From: Allgaiera indica
GTDB lineage: Bacteria > Pseudomonadota > Alphaproteobacteria > Rhodobacterales > Rhodobacteraceae
Assembly: GCF_900106675.1 (NCBI RefSeq)
Contig: NZ_FNOB01000002.1
Coordinates: 248,001 to 312,000 of the forward strand
DNA length: 64,000 nucleotides
Reading direction: 5' to 3'
Program-made: the position numbers and the translations under genes
Notes under the pieces: model-generated
Seen by the model: only the letters and a program-made list of their open reading frames with translations
Told to the model about the DNA's origin: nothing
Database searches by the model: none
In this document: positions 52,291 to 59,985 of the stretch, piece after piece
Numbering within the stretch: position 1 is the stretch's first letter
How the letters are laid out: each line of letters starts with the position of its first letter

Positions 52291-53028
52291 CTAAACGGAT
52301 TCGGCCTGGACCTCTTCGCAGAAGACATAGCCCTTGAACCGGATCGAGCGCAGGGCATAGCGGCCGCCGAACGCCTTGTGCAGCTTCTTGCGGATATTCG
52401 CGACATGGACATCGTAGCGCCGGTCGCCATATTCCCATTCGGCCTGACCGATCTGGCGCGCCAGCTCGTCGCGGCTTACGATCTCGCCCCCCGACCGGAT
52501 CAGAACCGCCATCAGCTCGGCCTCGGCGCGGGTCAAGCGCACCGATTGCGACAGGCCCGCCGCGTGCAGGCGGTTGTCTCGGTCGATCAGCACCTGTGGA
52601 ACAGTTTCGCTGCCCCTTCCACCGGTCTGCGAAAATTTGACGCCCAGCCGCGCGCGCAGGCGCAGGCCAAGCTCGCGCAGCGTCAGGGGCGCGCGCTGCA
52701 CGTCATCGGCCCCGGCCGCGAAGGCATCGCCGGCCTCGTCCAGCGTCCCGGACGAGGCAAGGTAAAGGATGAAACTGCGCAGCCCCGCCGCGCGCAAGTC
52801 ATGCAACAGCCCAAGCGCCGTATCGGGGCAGGATTGCCCCGAGATCACCATCAGCCGCGGCTGCGGATCGAACAGCGGCTCGCGAAGCAGCGCCGCCGCG
52901 GGCCTGATCTCGCCGCCGTCGACGATGAAGCCACAGCTGCGTCGCAGGAATATCTGAAGATCCCGACGCTCATCGGGATCTGACGCGAAGACAAAGGCCT
53001 TCGGCTCGGCCCCGGCATTGTTCTGCAT
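52291..53028 (-). CDS. Second winged-helix response regulator with degenerate receiver domain
   Basis: Transcription regulator of 245 residues. The C-terminal winged helix (about 160-240) has LTRAEAELMAVLIRSGGEIVSRDELARQIG, DVHVANIRKKLHKAFGGRYALRSI and RFKGYVFCEE, typical of OmpR/PhoB. The receiver-like domain (about 10-120) lacks the phospho-acceptor: PRLMVISGQSCPD stands where an aspartate should follow the beta-3 strand, and the lysine site reads DDVQRAPLTL. It is therefore probably active without phosphorylation, or uses another signal. The start at 53028 is chosen; a longer reading to 53136 adds a Trp/Arg-rich leader. No partner kinase gene is nearby. Confidence 0.8.
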   Translation of the reverse strand: MQNNAGAEPKAFVFASDPDERRDLQIFLRRSCGFIVDGGEIRPAAALLREPLFDPQPRLMVISGQSCPDTALGLLHDLRAAGLRSFILYLASSGTLDEAGDAFAAGADDVQRAPLTLRELGLRLRARLGVKFSQTGGRGSETVPQVLIDRDNRLHAAGLSQSVRLTRAEAELMAVLIRSGGEIVSRDELARQIGQAEWEYGDRRYDVHVANIRKKLHKAFGGRYALRSIRFKGYVFCEEVQAESV

Positions 53029-53356
53029 GAGTCCCCAACCCGATACCCTGAACCAGCAAGTTTGCCGGAGGCGCACCAAAGCTGTCCCGCCACGCCCCGA
53101 CCGACGGCACGAGCCCCATTTCATCGCGCGCGTCATAGCACCCCTATACCAAGTGTTTCATACAGAAAAACCCCTCCTTGCGTACAGGAAACGCTTCTTG
53201 GCGCGGGCCAGCCACAGACCGGCTCACCAAGATCAGCGAAGATGTGAATAAGTTTTGTTCTTTGACCTGTTCTTAATATTCTGCCCCATCTAGAGATATG
53301 CCGATGCATGGAGATCGGCCAAGTTCATCAATCAGCCTTAGGGGGGCCGGGTTTCG
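53029..53356. promoter_or_regulatory. Divergent region between response regulator and mucR1
   Basis: About 330 bases, GC-rich on the regulator side and AT-rich near mucR1 (TTTGACCTGTTCTTAATATTC, around 53257-53281). The TTGACC-TGTTCTT order resembles the start of the promoter at 37709, but no well-spaced -10 hexamer was found. No ORF is supported. Confidence 0.4.
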
Positions 53357-53752
53357 ATGATGGGTAGCAGCGACGCCGGCAATACGCCTTTGATCGAGGA
53401 GATCGCCGCCCTGGTCGAGGCGCAGATCGCCCATGCTGGCCTTGCGACCGGCGAGGCGCTGCGCCTTGCCCTGAGGCTGCAGGCGGTGATGCTGGGGCCA
53501 AGCGCGCAACCCGCGCCCACGCCTGCGGTTCCGGTCGAGGACAGCATCCAGCCCGACCACCTGATCTGCCTTGAAACCGGGGCAAAGGTGGTCCTTTTGC
53601 GGCGGCATCTGATGCAAAAGCTCGGCCAGACGCCCGAGCAATATCGGCGCAAGTGGGATCTGCCGCCGGATTATCCGCTGGTTGCCCCCGATTACGCCCG
53701 CGCCCGCGCCCTCAGCCGCAGCGGCCGGCGCGCGCCGCCACCCGCAAGGTAA
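53357..53752 (+). CDS. MucR/Ros family regulator with incomplete zinc site
   Basis: Transcriptional regulator of 131 residues. The N-terminal oligomerisation part is LIEEIAALVEAQIAHAGLATGE. The C-terminal DNA-binding domain has DHLICLETGAKVVLLRRHLMQKLGQTPEQYRRKWDLPPDYPLVAPDYARARA, the MucR/Ros pattern. Of the four usual zinc ligands (C-x2-C, H, H) only the first Cys and first His remain; the second Cys is Thr and the last His is Leu. Some Ros homologues of Mesorhizobium lack zinc as well and still bind DNA. MucR proteins recognise AT-rich promoters and often control motility. mucR2 follows. Confidence 0.82.
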   Translation: MMGSSDAGNTPLIEEIAALVEAQIAHAGLATGEALRLALRLQAVMLGPSAQPAPTPAVPVEDSIQPDHLICLETGAKVVLLRRHLMQKLGQTPEQYRRKWDLPPDYPLVAPDYARARALSRSGRRAPPPAR

Positions 53753-53948
53753 CCCGCTTGGCAAGGAGACATTGCAAGAAATTATCGCGACAATTCTGCA
53801 ATTTGGAGACGGACCGTCGGCCCAGGGGCCGGTTTTCGCCGATCGCGGCAAGGACAGGCCAAGTTTCTTGACGACAAATACAACATAGACCTACAATTGG
53901 TACTGTTACAGGCAAGTATTAATGAGTTCGGAATAAGAAGGATCTGAA

Positions 53949-54395
53949 ATGAACAACCCGAAGGGCACTGACCCGTCGAACACGGTGGCCATGATCGCCT
54001 CGGCCTTCGCGGCCCGGCCCGACACCTCGATCGACGACATCGTCGAGCTGGTCGCGCGGCTCACCCGGCAGTTCCAGGCCGCCCCGCTGGGCGCCGATCA
54101 CGCCATCGTCACCGCGCCGGTGGCGCGGAGCGGCGCGCAGCAGGCGGTCGCGCATCCCGCGATGGCCCCCGAACAGGCGGTGACCGAGGACAAGGTCTAC
54201 TGCCTGTGCTGCGGCAAGGGCTTCAAGATGCTCAAGCGCCATCTGGGCGCCGAACACGGGCTGACCGAGGACGAGTATCGCGCCCGCTTCAACCTGCCAG
54301 CCGACATGCCGCTGGTGGCGCCCAGCTACAGCGCCCGCAAGGCCGATTACGCCAAGCGCATGGGCCTGGGAAAATACCGCCGCGAAGACGCCTGA
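53949..54395 (+). CDS. mucR: MucR/Ros family transcriptional regulator
   Basis: Zinc-finger regulator of 148 residues. The N-terminal oligomerisation region has MIASAFAARPDTSIDDIVELVARLTRQF. The DNA-binding domain has KVYCLCCGKGFKMLKRHLGAEHGLTEDEYRARFNLPADMPLVAPSYSARKADYAKRMGLGKYRR. The zinc ligands C-x2-C and H-x4-H are complete, unlike in the neighbouring mucR1. Members repress or tune motility, surface polysaccharide and cell-cycle genes in alphaproteobacteria. GCAAGTATTAAT lies 26 bp ahead of the start. A terminator follows at 54480. Confidence 0.92.
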   Translation: MNNPKGTDPSNTVAMIASAFAARPDTSIDDIVELVARLTRQFQAAPLGADHAIVTAPVARSGAQQAVAHPAMAPEQAVTEDKVYCLCCGKGFKMLKRHLGAEHGLTEDEYRARFNLPADMPLVAPSYSARKADYAKRMGLGKYRREDA

Positions 54396-54479
54396 GCGCC
54401 CTTCCCGCGGCATGCGGTGCGGCCCCCTGGGCGCATGCTGCCCGGGAAACGCCCAGGCAGCATCCCAAAGATGACCAAG

Positions 54480-54506
54480 ACGCGCCTCTTTTTTGGCGCG
54501 TTTTTT
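54480..54506 (+). terminator. Rho-independent terminator after mucR2
   Basis: Stem ACGCGCC (54480-54486) paired with GGCGCGT (54495-54501), an 8-base loop of mostly T, and a T-tract to 54506. It is the clearest intrinsic terminator in the window, placed between mucR2 and motB. Confidence 0.85.
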
Positions 54507-54597
54507 GATGAGCTTGGCCCCCGTGGGGCGCATTGTCCGAAGAATCGGATGGCCTTCCGCCTGACCGCAGTATCCCGGCGCGGGGAAGGAAACACTC

Positions 54598-55809
54598 ATG
54601 GCAGCTCGCCAGCAGGCTCGACCTATCATCATCCGGCGTGTCGACGAAGATGTCGATCATGCCCCTCACGGCGGCGCGTGGAAGGTGGCCTATGCCGATT
54701 TCATGACCGCGATGATGGCGTTCTTCCTGCTGATGTGGATCGTCTCTAGTGCCACCAAGGACCAGCTTAGGGGCATTTCGGACTATTTCGCGCCCGCCAA
54801 GGTCTCGATGACGGCCAAGGGCGGGCTGGGGGCGCTGGGGGGCACGACCTTCGGCCCCAAGGGCACGCTGAATCAGTCGAACGGTGTCTCGGCCCCCAAG
54901 GGGTTGGTCACCAAGACCCGCCATCCCGAAAGCGCCCAGACCCATCCCTTGCCGCAGATGACCGACCGCAAGGCGCCCGCCGATGCTGCGGCAGCCACGG
55001 CGAAACCCGCGATCGTGCCGGCTAGGGACGCGGAACATGGGGCCGCGCACGCTGGGACCGCGCAAGCCGGGGCGGTGCGGACCGTGATCAAGACGGTCGA
55101 AAGCCATGCCGCTGACGATGCCAATTTCAGGAAGGTCGAACGCGAGGTAACGACGGCGATGAACTCCGCGGCCGATCTGCGGCCGTTGCTGAAAAACGTG
55201 ATGTTCGAGCAGACCAAGGACGGGCTGAACATCCAGATCGTCGATCAGGACAAACGGCCGATGTTTGCCTCTGGCAGCGCCAAGGTCGATGGCGCGACCC
55301 TGCACCTGATGCAGCGTCTGGCCAAGGTGATCGCGGGGCTGCCCAACAAGATCCGTATCTCGGGTCATACGGATGCGGTGCCCTACGCCGAGGGCGCCAG
55401 TCATGACAATTGGGAACTGTCCTCGGAACGCGCAAACGCGACCCGGCGGGTGTTTCTGTCGTCGGGTGTCGCACGGGACCGGATCGCGCGGATTTCGGGC
55501 GTCGCTGACACCGATCCTCTGATCCCGGAGGATCCGCGCGACCCGCGCAACCGCCGGATCACCGTGACCCTGGCCTACCAGCAGCCGGCGCCGCCTGCCA
55601 CGGCCACGGCCACGTCCGAGCCGCCGCGCGCGGCCTCCAATCCGGTGCCCGAAGCCGGGCCCTCCGTACCCGCCTCTGCCCCGCCCGCGACTGCGCCGCA
55701 AGGCGGCACCATCAGCGCGAAAGCCGCGGCCAGTGCCGCCGCGCCTGCAGCCCTGGCGCGCACCTATTCGATGATCGGCCTGGAAGACTTGCGCCGCGCG
55801 GCCAACTAG
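54598..55809 (+). CDS. motB: Flagellar stator protein MotB with C-terminal extension
   Basis: Stator subunit of 403 residues, which anchors MotA to peptidoglycan. The single transmembrane helix with its proton-carrying aspartate is WKVAYADFMTAMMAFFLLMW (about 28-47, Asp34). A long linker follows (about 80-205), then the OmpA-like domain (about 215-325) with ISGHTDAVPYAEGASHDNWELSSERANATRRVFLSSG. After it comes a Pro/Ala-rich tail of some 65 residues that ends SMIGLEDLRRAAN, longer than usual. GGAAGGAAA precedes the ATG. motA lies on the other strand, so the two stator genes are not in one operon. Confidence 0.93.
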   Translation: MAARQQARPIIIRRVDEDVDHAPHGGAWKVAYADFMTAMMAFFLLMWIVSSATKDQLRGISDYFAPAKVSMTAKGGLGALGGTTFGPKGTLNQSNGVSAPKGLVTKTRHPESAQTHPLPQMTDRKAPADAAAATAKPAIVPARDAEHGAAHAGTAQAGAVRTVIKTVESHAADDANFRKVEREVTTAMNSAADLRPLLKNVMFEQTKDGLNIQIVDQDKRPMFASGSAKVDGATLHLMQRLAKVIAGLPNKIRISGHTDAVPYAEGASHDNWELSSERANATRRVFLSSGVARDRIARISGVADTDPLIPEDPRDPRNRRITVTLAYQQPAPPATATATSEPPRAASNPVPEAGPSVPASAPPATAPQGGTISAKAAASAAAPAALARTYSMIGLEDLRRAAN

Positions 55810-55815
55810 CGCGGC

Positions 55816-56265
55816 TCAGCGCGCCCTGCGGCCCAGGCCCGGCCCGCCTTCGCGCCCACGATGGGCGCGCAACGCGATCTCGTCCAACTCGGCGGCCTCG
55901 GCCTTGGCGGCGGCGGTCCGAAGCGCCCCCCGCACACCATCGAGCAGCCGCTCGTTCGCCTTGGCCTCGCGGAACCGCGCCAAAAGTGCGGCCTCGGCCT
56001 CGGCCAGTTCCGTCTCTAGCCTGGCGCGCTCTTCCAGAAGGTCGGCCTCCTCGGCGCGCATCGCCCGTAGATAGCCCGGCAGATAGGGGGCGGCCTCGAT
56101 GCTGCGCGGCGCCCCTTGCCCCTGTAGCGCCTCGTGCAACCGCGCCCGCGCGGCATCTATTTCAGCGATGCCAGCCAGGATCCGGCGCGTCTGTATGGCC
56201 TGGGCTTCAAGCGCCCGCTGACGCAGACGGCCCGTCAGTTCCAGCGTGCCCAGCCGCCCAGCCAT
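55816..56265 (-). CDS. FliJ-like coiled-coil protein
   Basis: Predicted coiled-coil protein of 149 residues with no membrane segment. Heptad-rich parts include ETELAEAEAALLARFREAKANERLLDGV and LRAMRAEEADLLEERARLETEL. FliJ, the export ATPase stalk, has this type of composition and size, and no other fliJ is visible in the window. It follows motA by 14 bp on the same strand, so the two probably form an operon. Low sequence conservation of FliJ makes the call tentative, and a motor-associated role is an alternative. Confidence 0.5.
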   Translation of the reverse strand: MAGRLGTLELTGRLRQRALEAQAIQTRRILAGIAEIDAARARLHEALQGQGAPRSIEAAPYLPGYLRAMRAEEADLLEERARLETELAEAEAALLARFREAKANERLLDGVRGALRTAAAKAEAAELDEIALRAHRGREGGPGLGRRAR

Positions 56266-56279
56266 CCCCCGCGCCGGCC

Positions 56280-57176
56280 CTAGGCCGCCTGCGCCGGTTG
56301 CGCCGATTGCTGCGCCGCGGTCAGTTCCTTCTGTGCCTGCTCGACGGCGTAGAAATCGGGCTGCATCGCCGTGGGAATGCTGCCGCGGCCGATTTCGATG
56401 CAGATGTTGGGCGGATGGCCCGCGACCATGGCGACGAAAATGTCTCGGATCACATGGTAGAGCGAGGCGTCCTCGTCCTCGATCTGCTTCAGCCGCCCCG
56501 AAATCGGCGCGACGAAGCAATAGGCCAGGAACACGCCCAGGAAGGTGCCGACCAGCGCGCCGCCGATCATCGCCCCCAGTACCGCGGGGCTTTCGTTGAT
56601 CGCGCCCATGGTCTTGATCACCCCCAGCACGGCGACGATGATCCCGATCGCGGGCAGGGCGTCGGCCACGGTCTGGATCGAATGGGCCGGCGCCAGCGCC
56701 TCGTGATGATGCTTCTTGAGCTTGCGGTTGATCACGTCCTCGGTCTGGTAGGGGTCGTCGAATTGCATCGCCAGCATGCGGAAGCTGTCGGTGATCAATT
56801 CGACCGCGAAATGATCGTTCAGAAGCCGCGGATAGCGCTGGAAGATTTCACTCTCCTTCGGGGTCTCGACATGGCTGTCAAGCGCCAGGATCCCCTTGGT
56901 GCGGTAAAGCCTGGACAGTTCGAACATCAAGGACAGGATGTCGTTGTAATCCTTGGCCTTCCACTTGTTTCCCTTGAACACTTTCAGAAAGGCCTTGCCG
57001 GTGCGTTTGATCTGACCAAGGGAATTGGCAATTATGAAGGATCCGACGGCCGCCCCGCCGATCATCATGCCCTCGAACGGCACCGCATGGATCAGGACCT
57101 CCATCTTGCCGCCCGACATGGTGAAACCACCAAAGACAAGGCCAGCCACCAGGATCAGACCGATCAGAATCGTCAT
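56280..57176 (-). CDS. motA: Flagellar stator protein MotA
   Basis: Proton-channel stator subunit of 298 residues with four transmembrane helices. The first begins MTILIGLILVAGLVFGGFTM. The channel helices show MMIGGAAVGSFIIANSLGQI, ALPAIGIIVAVLGVIKTMG and GAMIGGALVGTFLGVFLAYCFVAPI, with the conserved prolines. The cytoplasmic loop has MFELSRLYRTKGILALDSHVETPKESEIFQRYP with charged residues that meet FliG. The ATG at 57176 gives the family start. A longer reading to 57269 has no support. It forms an operon with the FliJ-like gene. Confidence 0.96.
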   Translation of the reverse strand: MTILIGLILVAGLVFGGFTMSGGKMEVLIHAVPFEGMMIGGAAVGSFIIANSLGQIKRTGKAFLKVFKGNKWKAKDYNDILSLMFELSRLYRTKGILALDSHVETPKESEIFQRYPRLLNDHFAVELITDSFRMLAMQFDDPYQTEDVINRKLKKHHHEALAPAHSIQTVADALPAIGIIVAVLGVIKTMGAINESPAVLGAMIGGALVGTFLGVFLAYCFVAPISGRLKQIEDEDASLYHVIRDIFVAMVAGHPPNICIEIGRGSIPTAMQPDFYAVEQAQKELTAAQQSAQPAQAA

Positions 57177-57280
57177 TCGAGCCACCTCGCGTCTCGGCTG
57201 TCCGCGAGCCGGCGCACCGCCGCGGACCTTGACAACAATTCTTCTTGCATCCGATGGGAATGTCAACAACCCGAAGGAAA

Positions 57281-57364
57281 TTTATGCTTGCATTTTCTGA
57301 TTGCTGCGCGAAAAACCTGCTTCAGACAAGAATTGTTGACAATCTATTCTTGCAATCTTAGCGT
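57281..57364 (+). promoter_or_regulatory. Divergent control region with promoter for the unknown tail-anchored gene
   Basis: TTGACA (57336-57341), a 17-bp spacer and TAGCGT (57359-57364) form a predicted promoter. The spacer contains ATTCTTGC (57346-57353), as in the promoter at 37709. GCAAGCATAAA lies at 57281-57291 on the minus strand, toward motA. Confidence 0.55.
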
Positions 57365-57394
57365 TTCAGCCAGGGTTCATACAGGACGATTCCG

Positions 57395-58585
57395 ATGCAA
57401 GGTCGCCTTGATGCCGTCGCCATCTTCCTTGATGAGGAGGAGCTGGGTCAGCTGTTCGACGGCTGGCCCGAAGCGATGCGGCTTGCCGTTTGCCTGGACG
57501 AGGCCGGAAGCTGCGCGATGCTGGTCCACCACCGGGACGAGGACGCGGGCATCTTGCGCCGCGTGACCGAGACGCTGGACCGCCCCAATGGCGAGTTCTG
57601 CGTGGTTCCGGCGCGGCCTGGCCTGCCGACACGGCATATGCTTTTCTCCGAGGAGCGCAAGCTGATGCGCCTGGTTGTGGAAAGCACTGACCTGGTGGAA
57701 TTCGCCACCGATTATGCGCTCAACTACAGATTTGCCGCCGAAGAGGGACTGGATGTGGAGGCGATGCTGACCGGACGTCCCCGGGCCGGCAAGCCCACCA
57801 GCGCGCCGGTCGCACCGGCGCCCCAGCCCGCACCTCGGCCCGAGGCGCCGCGCCAGACCAGGCCCGAGGATCAACGCCCCTCCCCCTCGGCCCCGCCGGC
57901 CGCGGTCAGAGCTCCGGCGCCGGCGCGGGCGCCCTCGTTCGCGCCCGCCCCGACCCCGACCCCGGCGCCAACTCCGGCTCCGGCCGCGCCGGCCGGCGAT
58001 CATGGGCTGCCCGAGGGTTTCCACCGTCTCCGCCCCGAGGTCCAGCAAGACGGGCTTTTCGCCGAGGCGTTGCTGTCGCTGGGCCGCCCGGGCGAGGTGC
58101 GCCTGACGGTGGGCACGCCTACGCCGGACACGCCCGGCCTGAAAATCCCCGAGATCTATTTCCGCAACGATTTGCTGAGCTTCGCCATTCCGGCCTCGGC
58201 GCTTGCGGGAACCGAGCGCCTGCCCGCCAAGCTGGTCTTCGACGAAGCGCTCATGCCGCGCGCGATGGTGGCCGCGCTGGGCCAGGGACCGCAGGCGGTG
58301 CGGCTGACGGCGTCGGGCGCCCATCTTTTCGTCGGCCTTCCCGCGCCGCGCGCCTCGATGCCGGCGGTGGCGGCGGCGGCACGGACCCTGCCCGCGAAGC
58401 GGCGTCGCCTGGGCCGGCGCCTGTTGCGCGGCGGGCTGGGCGGTGGCGCGTTGGTCGCCGGGGTCTTGCTGGCGGTGCGGCTGGGCCTTTCGCCCGCCTT
58501 CAGCGGCACGGATGGTCCCGGCACCGTCAACGCGCTGCGCGACGCCATCTTCGCGCGGATCGAAACGACGGGGACCGGGCAATGA
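57395..58585 (+). CDS. Tail-anchored membrane protein of unknown function
   Basis: Not recognised. The 396-residue product has an N-terminal domain (about 1-130, AVAIFLDEEELGQLFDGWPEAMRLAV and LMRLVVESTDLVEFATDYALNYRF), then a long Pro/Ala linker (about 135-205, including APTPTPAPTPAPAAPAG). A second domain (about 210-320) has AEALLSLGRPGEVRLTVGTPTPDTPG, and a basic cluster KRRRLGRR leads into one transmembrane helix (about 350-372, GGALVAGVLLAVRLGLSPAF). It starts after AGGACG and overlaps the next gene by four bases, forming a three-gene cassette with it. Confidence 0.65.
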   Translation: MQGRLDAVAIFLDEEELGQLFDGWPEAMRLAVCLDEAGSCAMLVHHRDEDAGILRRVTETLDRPNGEFCVVPARPGLPTRHMLFSEERKLMRLVVESTDLVEFATDYALNYRFAAEEGLDVEAMLTGRPRAGKPTSAPVAPAPQPAPRPEAPRQTRPEDQRPSPSAPPAAVRAPAPARAPSFAPAPTPTPAPTPAPAAPAGDHGLPEGFHRLRPEVQQDGLFAEALLSLGRPGEVRLTVGTPTPDTPGLKIPEIYFRNDLLSFAIPASALAGTERLPAKLVFDEALMPRAMVAALGQGPQAVRLTASGAHLFVGLPAPRASMPAVAAAARTLPAKRRRLGRRLLRGGLGGGALVAGVLLAVRLGLSPAFSGTDGPGTVNALRDAIFARIETTGTGQ

Positions 58586-59985
58586 AATGCGGCCTGATCA
58601 CCCCGATCGGCCCCGGCCATGCCAGGCTGTTCGAGGAAAGTTGCCGCCCCTCGGTCGAGGCCGCCTGGGGCTATCACCACGGCCCGTTCGACGAGCTTGT
58701 GGTCTATCCGATGGACGACACCGAGGGCCGTCACGGGCGCTCGAACCGGCGTAACGCGGCGATCGAACAGGCGGCGCGCGAGGGGGTGGACTGGGTCTTC
58801 TTGCTGGATGCCGACGACATCCTGGCGCCCAATGCCTTCGAGGCCTTCGGCCGCATCCTTGCCGACGAGCCGGCGCTGGACGCCGTCTGGGGCCTGATCT
58901 GCGAACTGGACCCGGCCGGAGAGCCGCAGCTGCGCGAGGGCCAACCCGAGCGGATCGACAGCTATGCCGATTTCCTGGCCCACGCGCCGGCGATGGCGGT
59001 GCAGATCGGCGGCTTCTACCGCACCCGGGCGCTGGCGGGTCTTCGCTTTGACGAAAGCCTCGACACGGCCGAGGATTACACGCTTTACCTGCAGCTCTGG
59101 CGCGGGGCGCGCTGCGCCAAGCGGCCCGAGATCTTCTTTCTCAACCGCCGTGGCCAGCATTCCACCGGGCCGCGTTCGGCCACCGGGCAGGATTGGCGGC
59201 TGGCGACGGACCGGCTTTGGGCCGGGGCGGTGCGCGAAACCCCGCTTTGGGCCGAAGTCGACCATGCCGGGGTGCGCGCCCGGATGCGCGTGACCAACCC
59301 GCTGGATCTGATCCAGCGCACCCATCTTGCCGGGCAGTTCTTCGAGGCCGAGCCGTTGTCGCGCCTGCACGGCCTGGTGGCGCCCGGGGCGCGGATCGTC
59401 GATGTGGGGGCAAATGTGGGCAACCATGTCGTCTGGTACGCCCAGCACCTGTCCCCCGCCGCGATCCTGCCGGTCGAGCCGAACCCGGCCGCGATCCGCC
59501 TTCTGGAAGAAAACATCGCCGCCAACGGGATCGAGGGCGTGGTCGACCGGTGCGGGATCGGGCTGGGCGTGGGCCGCGCCGAAGGCCGCTTTCGCGCCGA
59601 GACCCCCGATGCCGACAACCTGGGCGCCACGGCGCTGACGCCGGATGGGGCGGGCGATCTGCGGGTCGTGACGCTTGATGCGCTGCTGGGCGACACGCGC
59701 GTCGATTTCCTGAAGATCGACGCCGAGGGGATGGAGCTGGACGTGCTCGCCGGCGCCGCCCGGACCATCGCCCGCAACCGCCCGGTGATCTGGATCGAGA
59801 TCCAGCGCGCCAACATCCTGGGATTTGCCCAGCGCTGGTGCCGCGCCAATGGCTACCGTCTGGCCGACAGCGTGCCCTATGTCCATACGATGGACTATTT
59901 CGCGGTGCCCGAAGCCTTCGTTCGGCCCGAAACGGCCGCAGCCCATGCCCCCGCCGGGCGGATGCCCGAGGATGTCAGCGCATGA
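58582..59985 (+). CDS. Glycosyltransferase-FkbM methyltransferase fusion
   Basis: Predicted bifunctional enzyme of 467 residues. The N-terminal half (about 1-240) looks like a GT-A glycosyltransferase: VVYPMDDTEGRHGRSNRRNAAI, WVFLLDADDILAPNAFEAF with a DxD-like acidic run, and DESLDTAEDYTLYLQLW. The C-terminal half (about 255-440) has FkbM-type SAM-dependent methyltransferase motifs VDVGANVGNHVVWYAQHL, VEPNPAAIRLLEEN and FLKIDAEGMELDVLAGA. It could add and methylate a sugar. It overlaps its two neighbours by four bases each. Placement beside the motility genes suggests flagellin or surface glycan modification, not yet shown. Confidence 0.75.
   Translation: MKCGLITPIGPGHARLFEESCRPSVEAAWGYHHGPFDELVVYPMDDTEGRHGRSNRRNAAIEQAAREGVDWVFLLDADDILAPNAFEAFGRILADEPALDAVWGLICELDPAGEPQLREGQPERIDSYADFLAHAPAMAVQIGGFYRTRALAGLRFDESLDTAEDYTLYLQLWRGARCAKRPEIFFLNRRGQHSTGPRSATGQDWRLATDRLWAGAVRETPLWAEVDHAGVRARMRVTNPLDLIQRTHLAGQFFEAEPLSRLHGLVAPGARIVDVGANVGNHVVWYAQHLSPAAILPVEPNPAAIRLLEENIAANGIEGVVDRCGIGLGVGRAEGRFRAETPDADNLGATALTPDGAGDLRVVTLDALLGDTRVDFLKIDAEGMELDVLAGAARTIARNRPVIWIEIQRANILGFAQRWCRANGYRLADSVPYVHTMDYFAVPEAFVRPETAAAHAPAGRMPEDVSA

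Noticed and set aside
59838-59981. Longer start for the TPR glycosyltransferase
   Set aside because: It lies within the end of the upstream gene in another frame; the ATGA overlap at 59982 is more natural.
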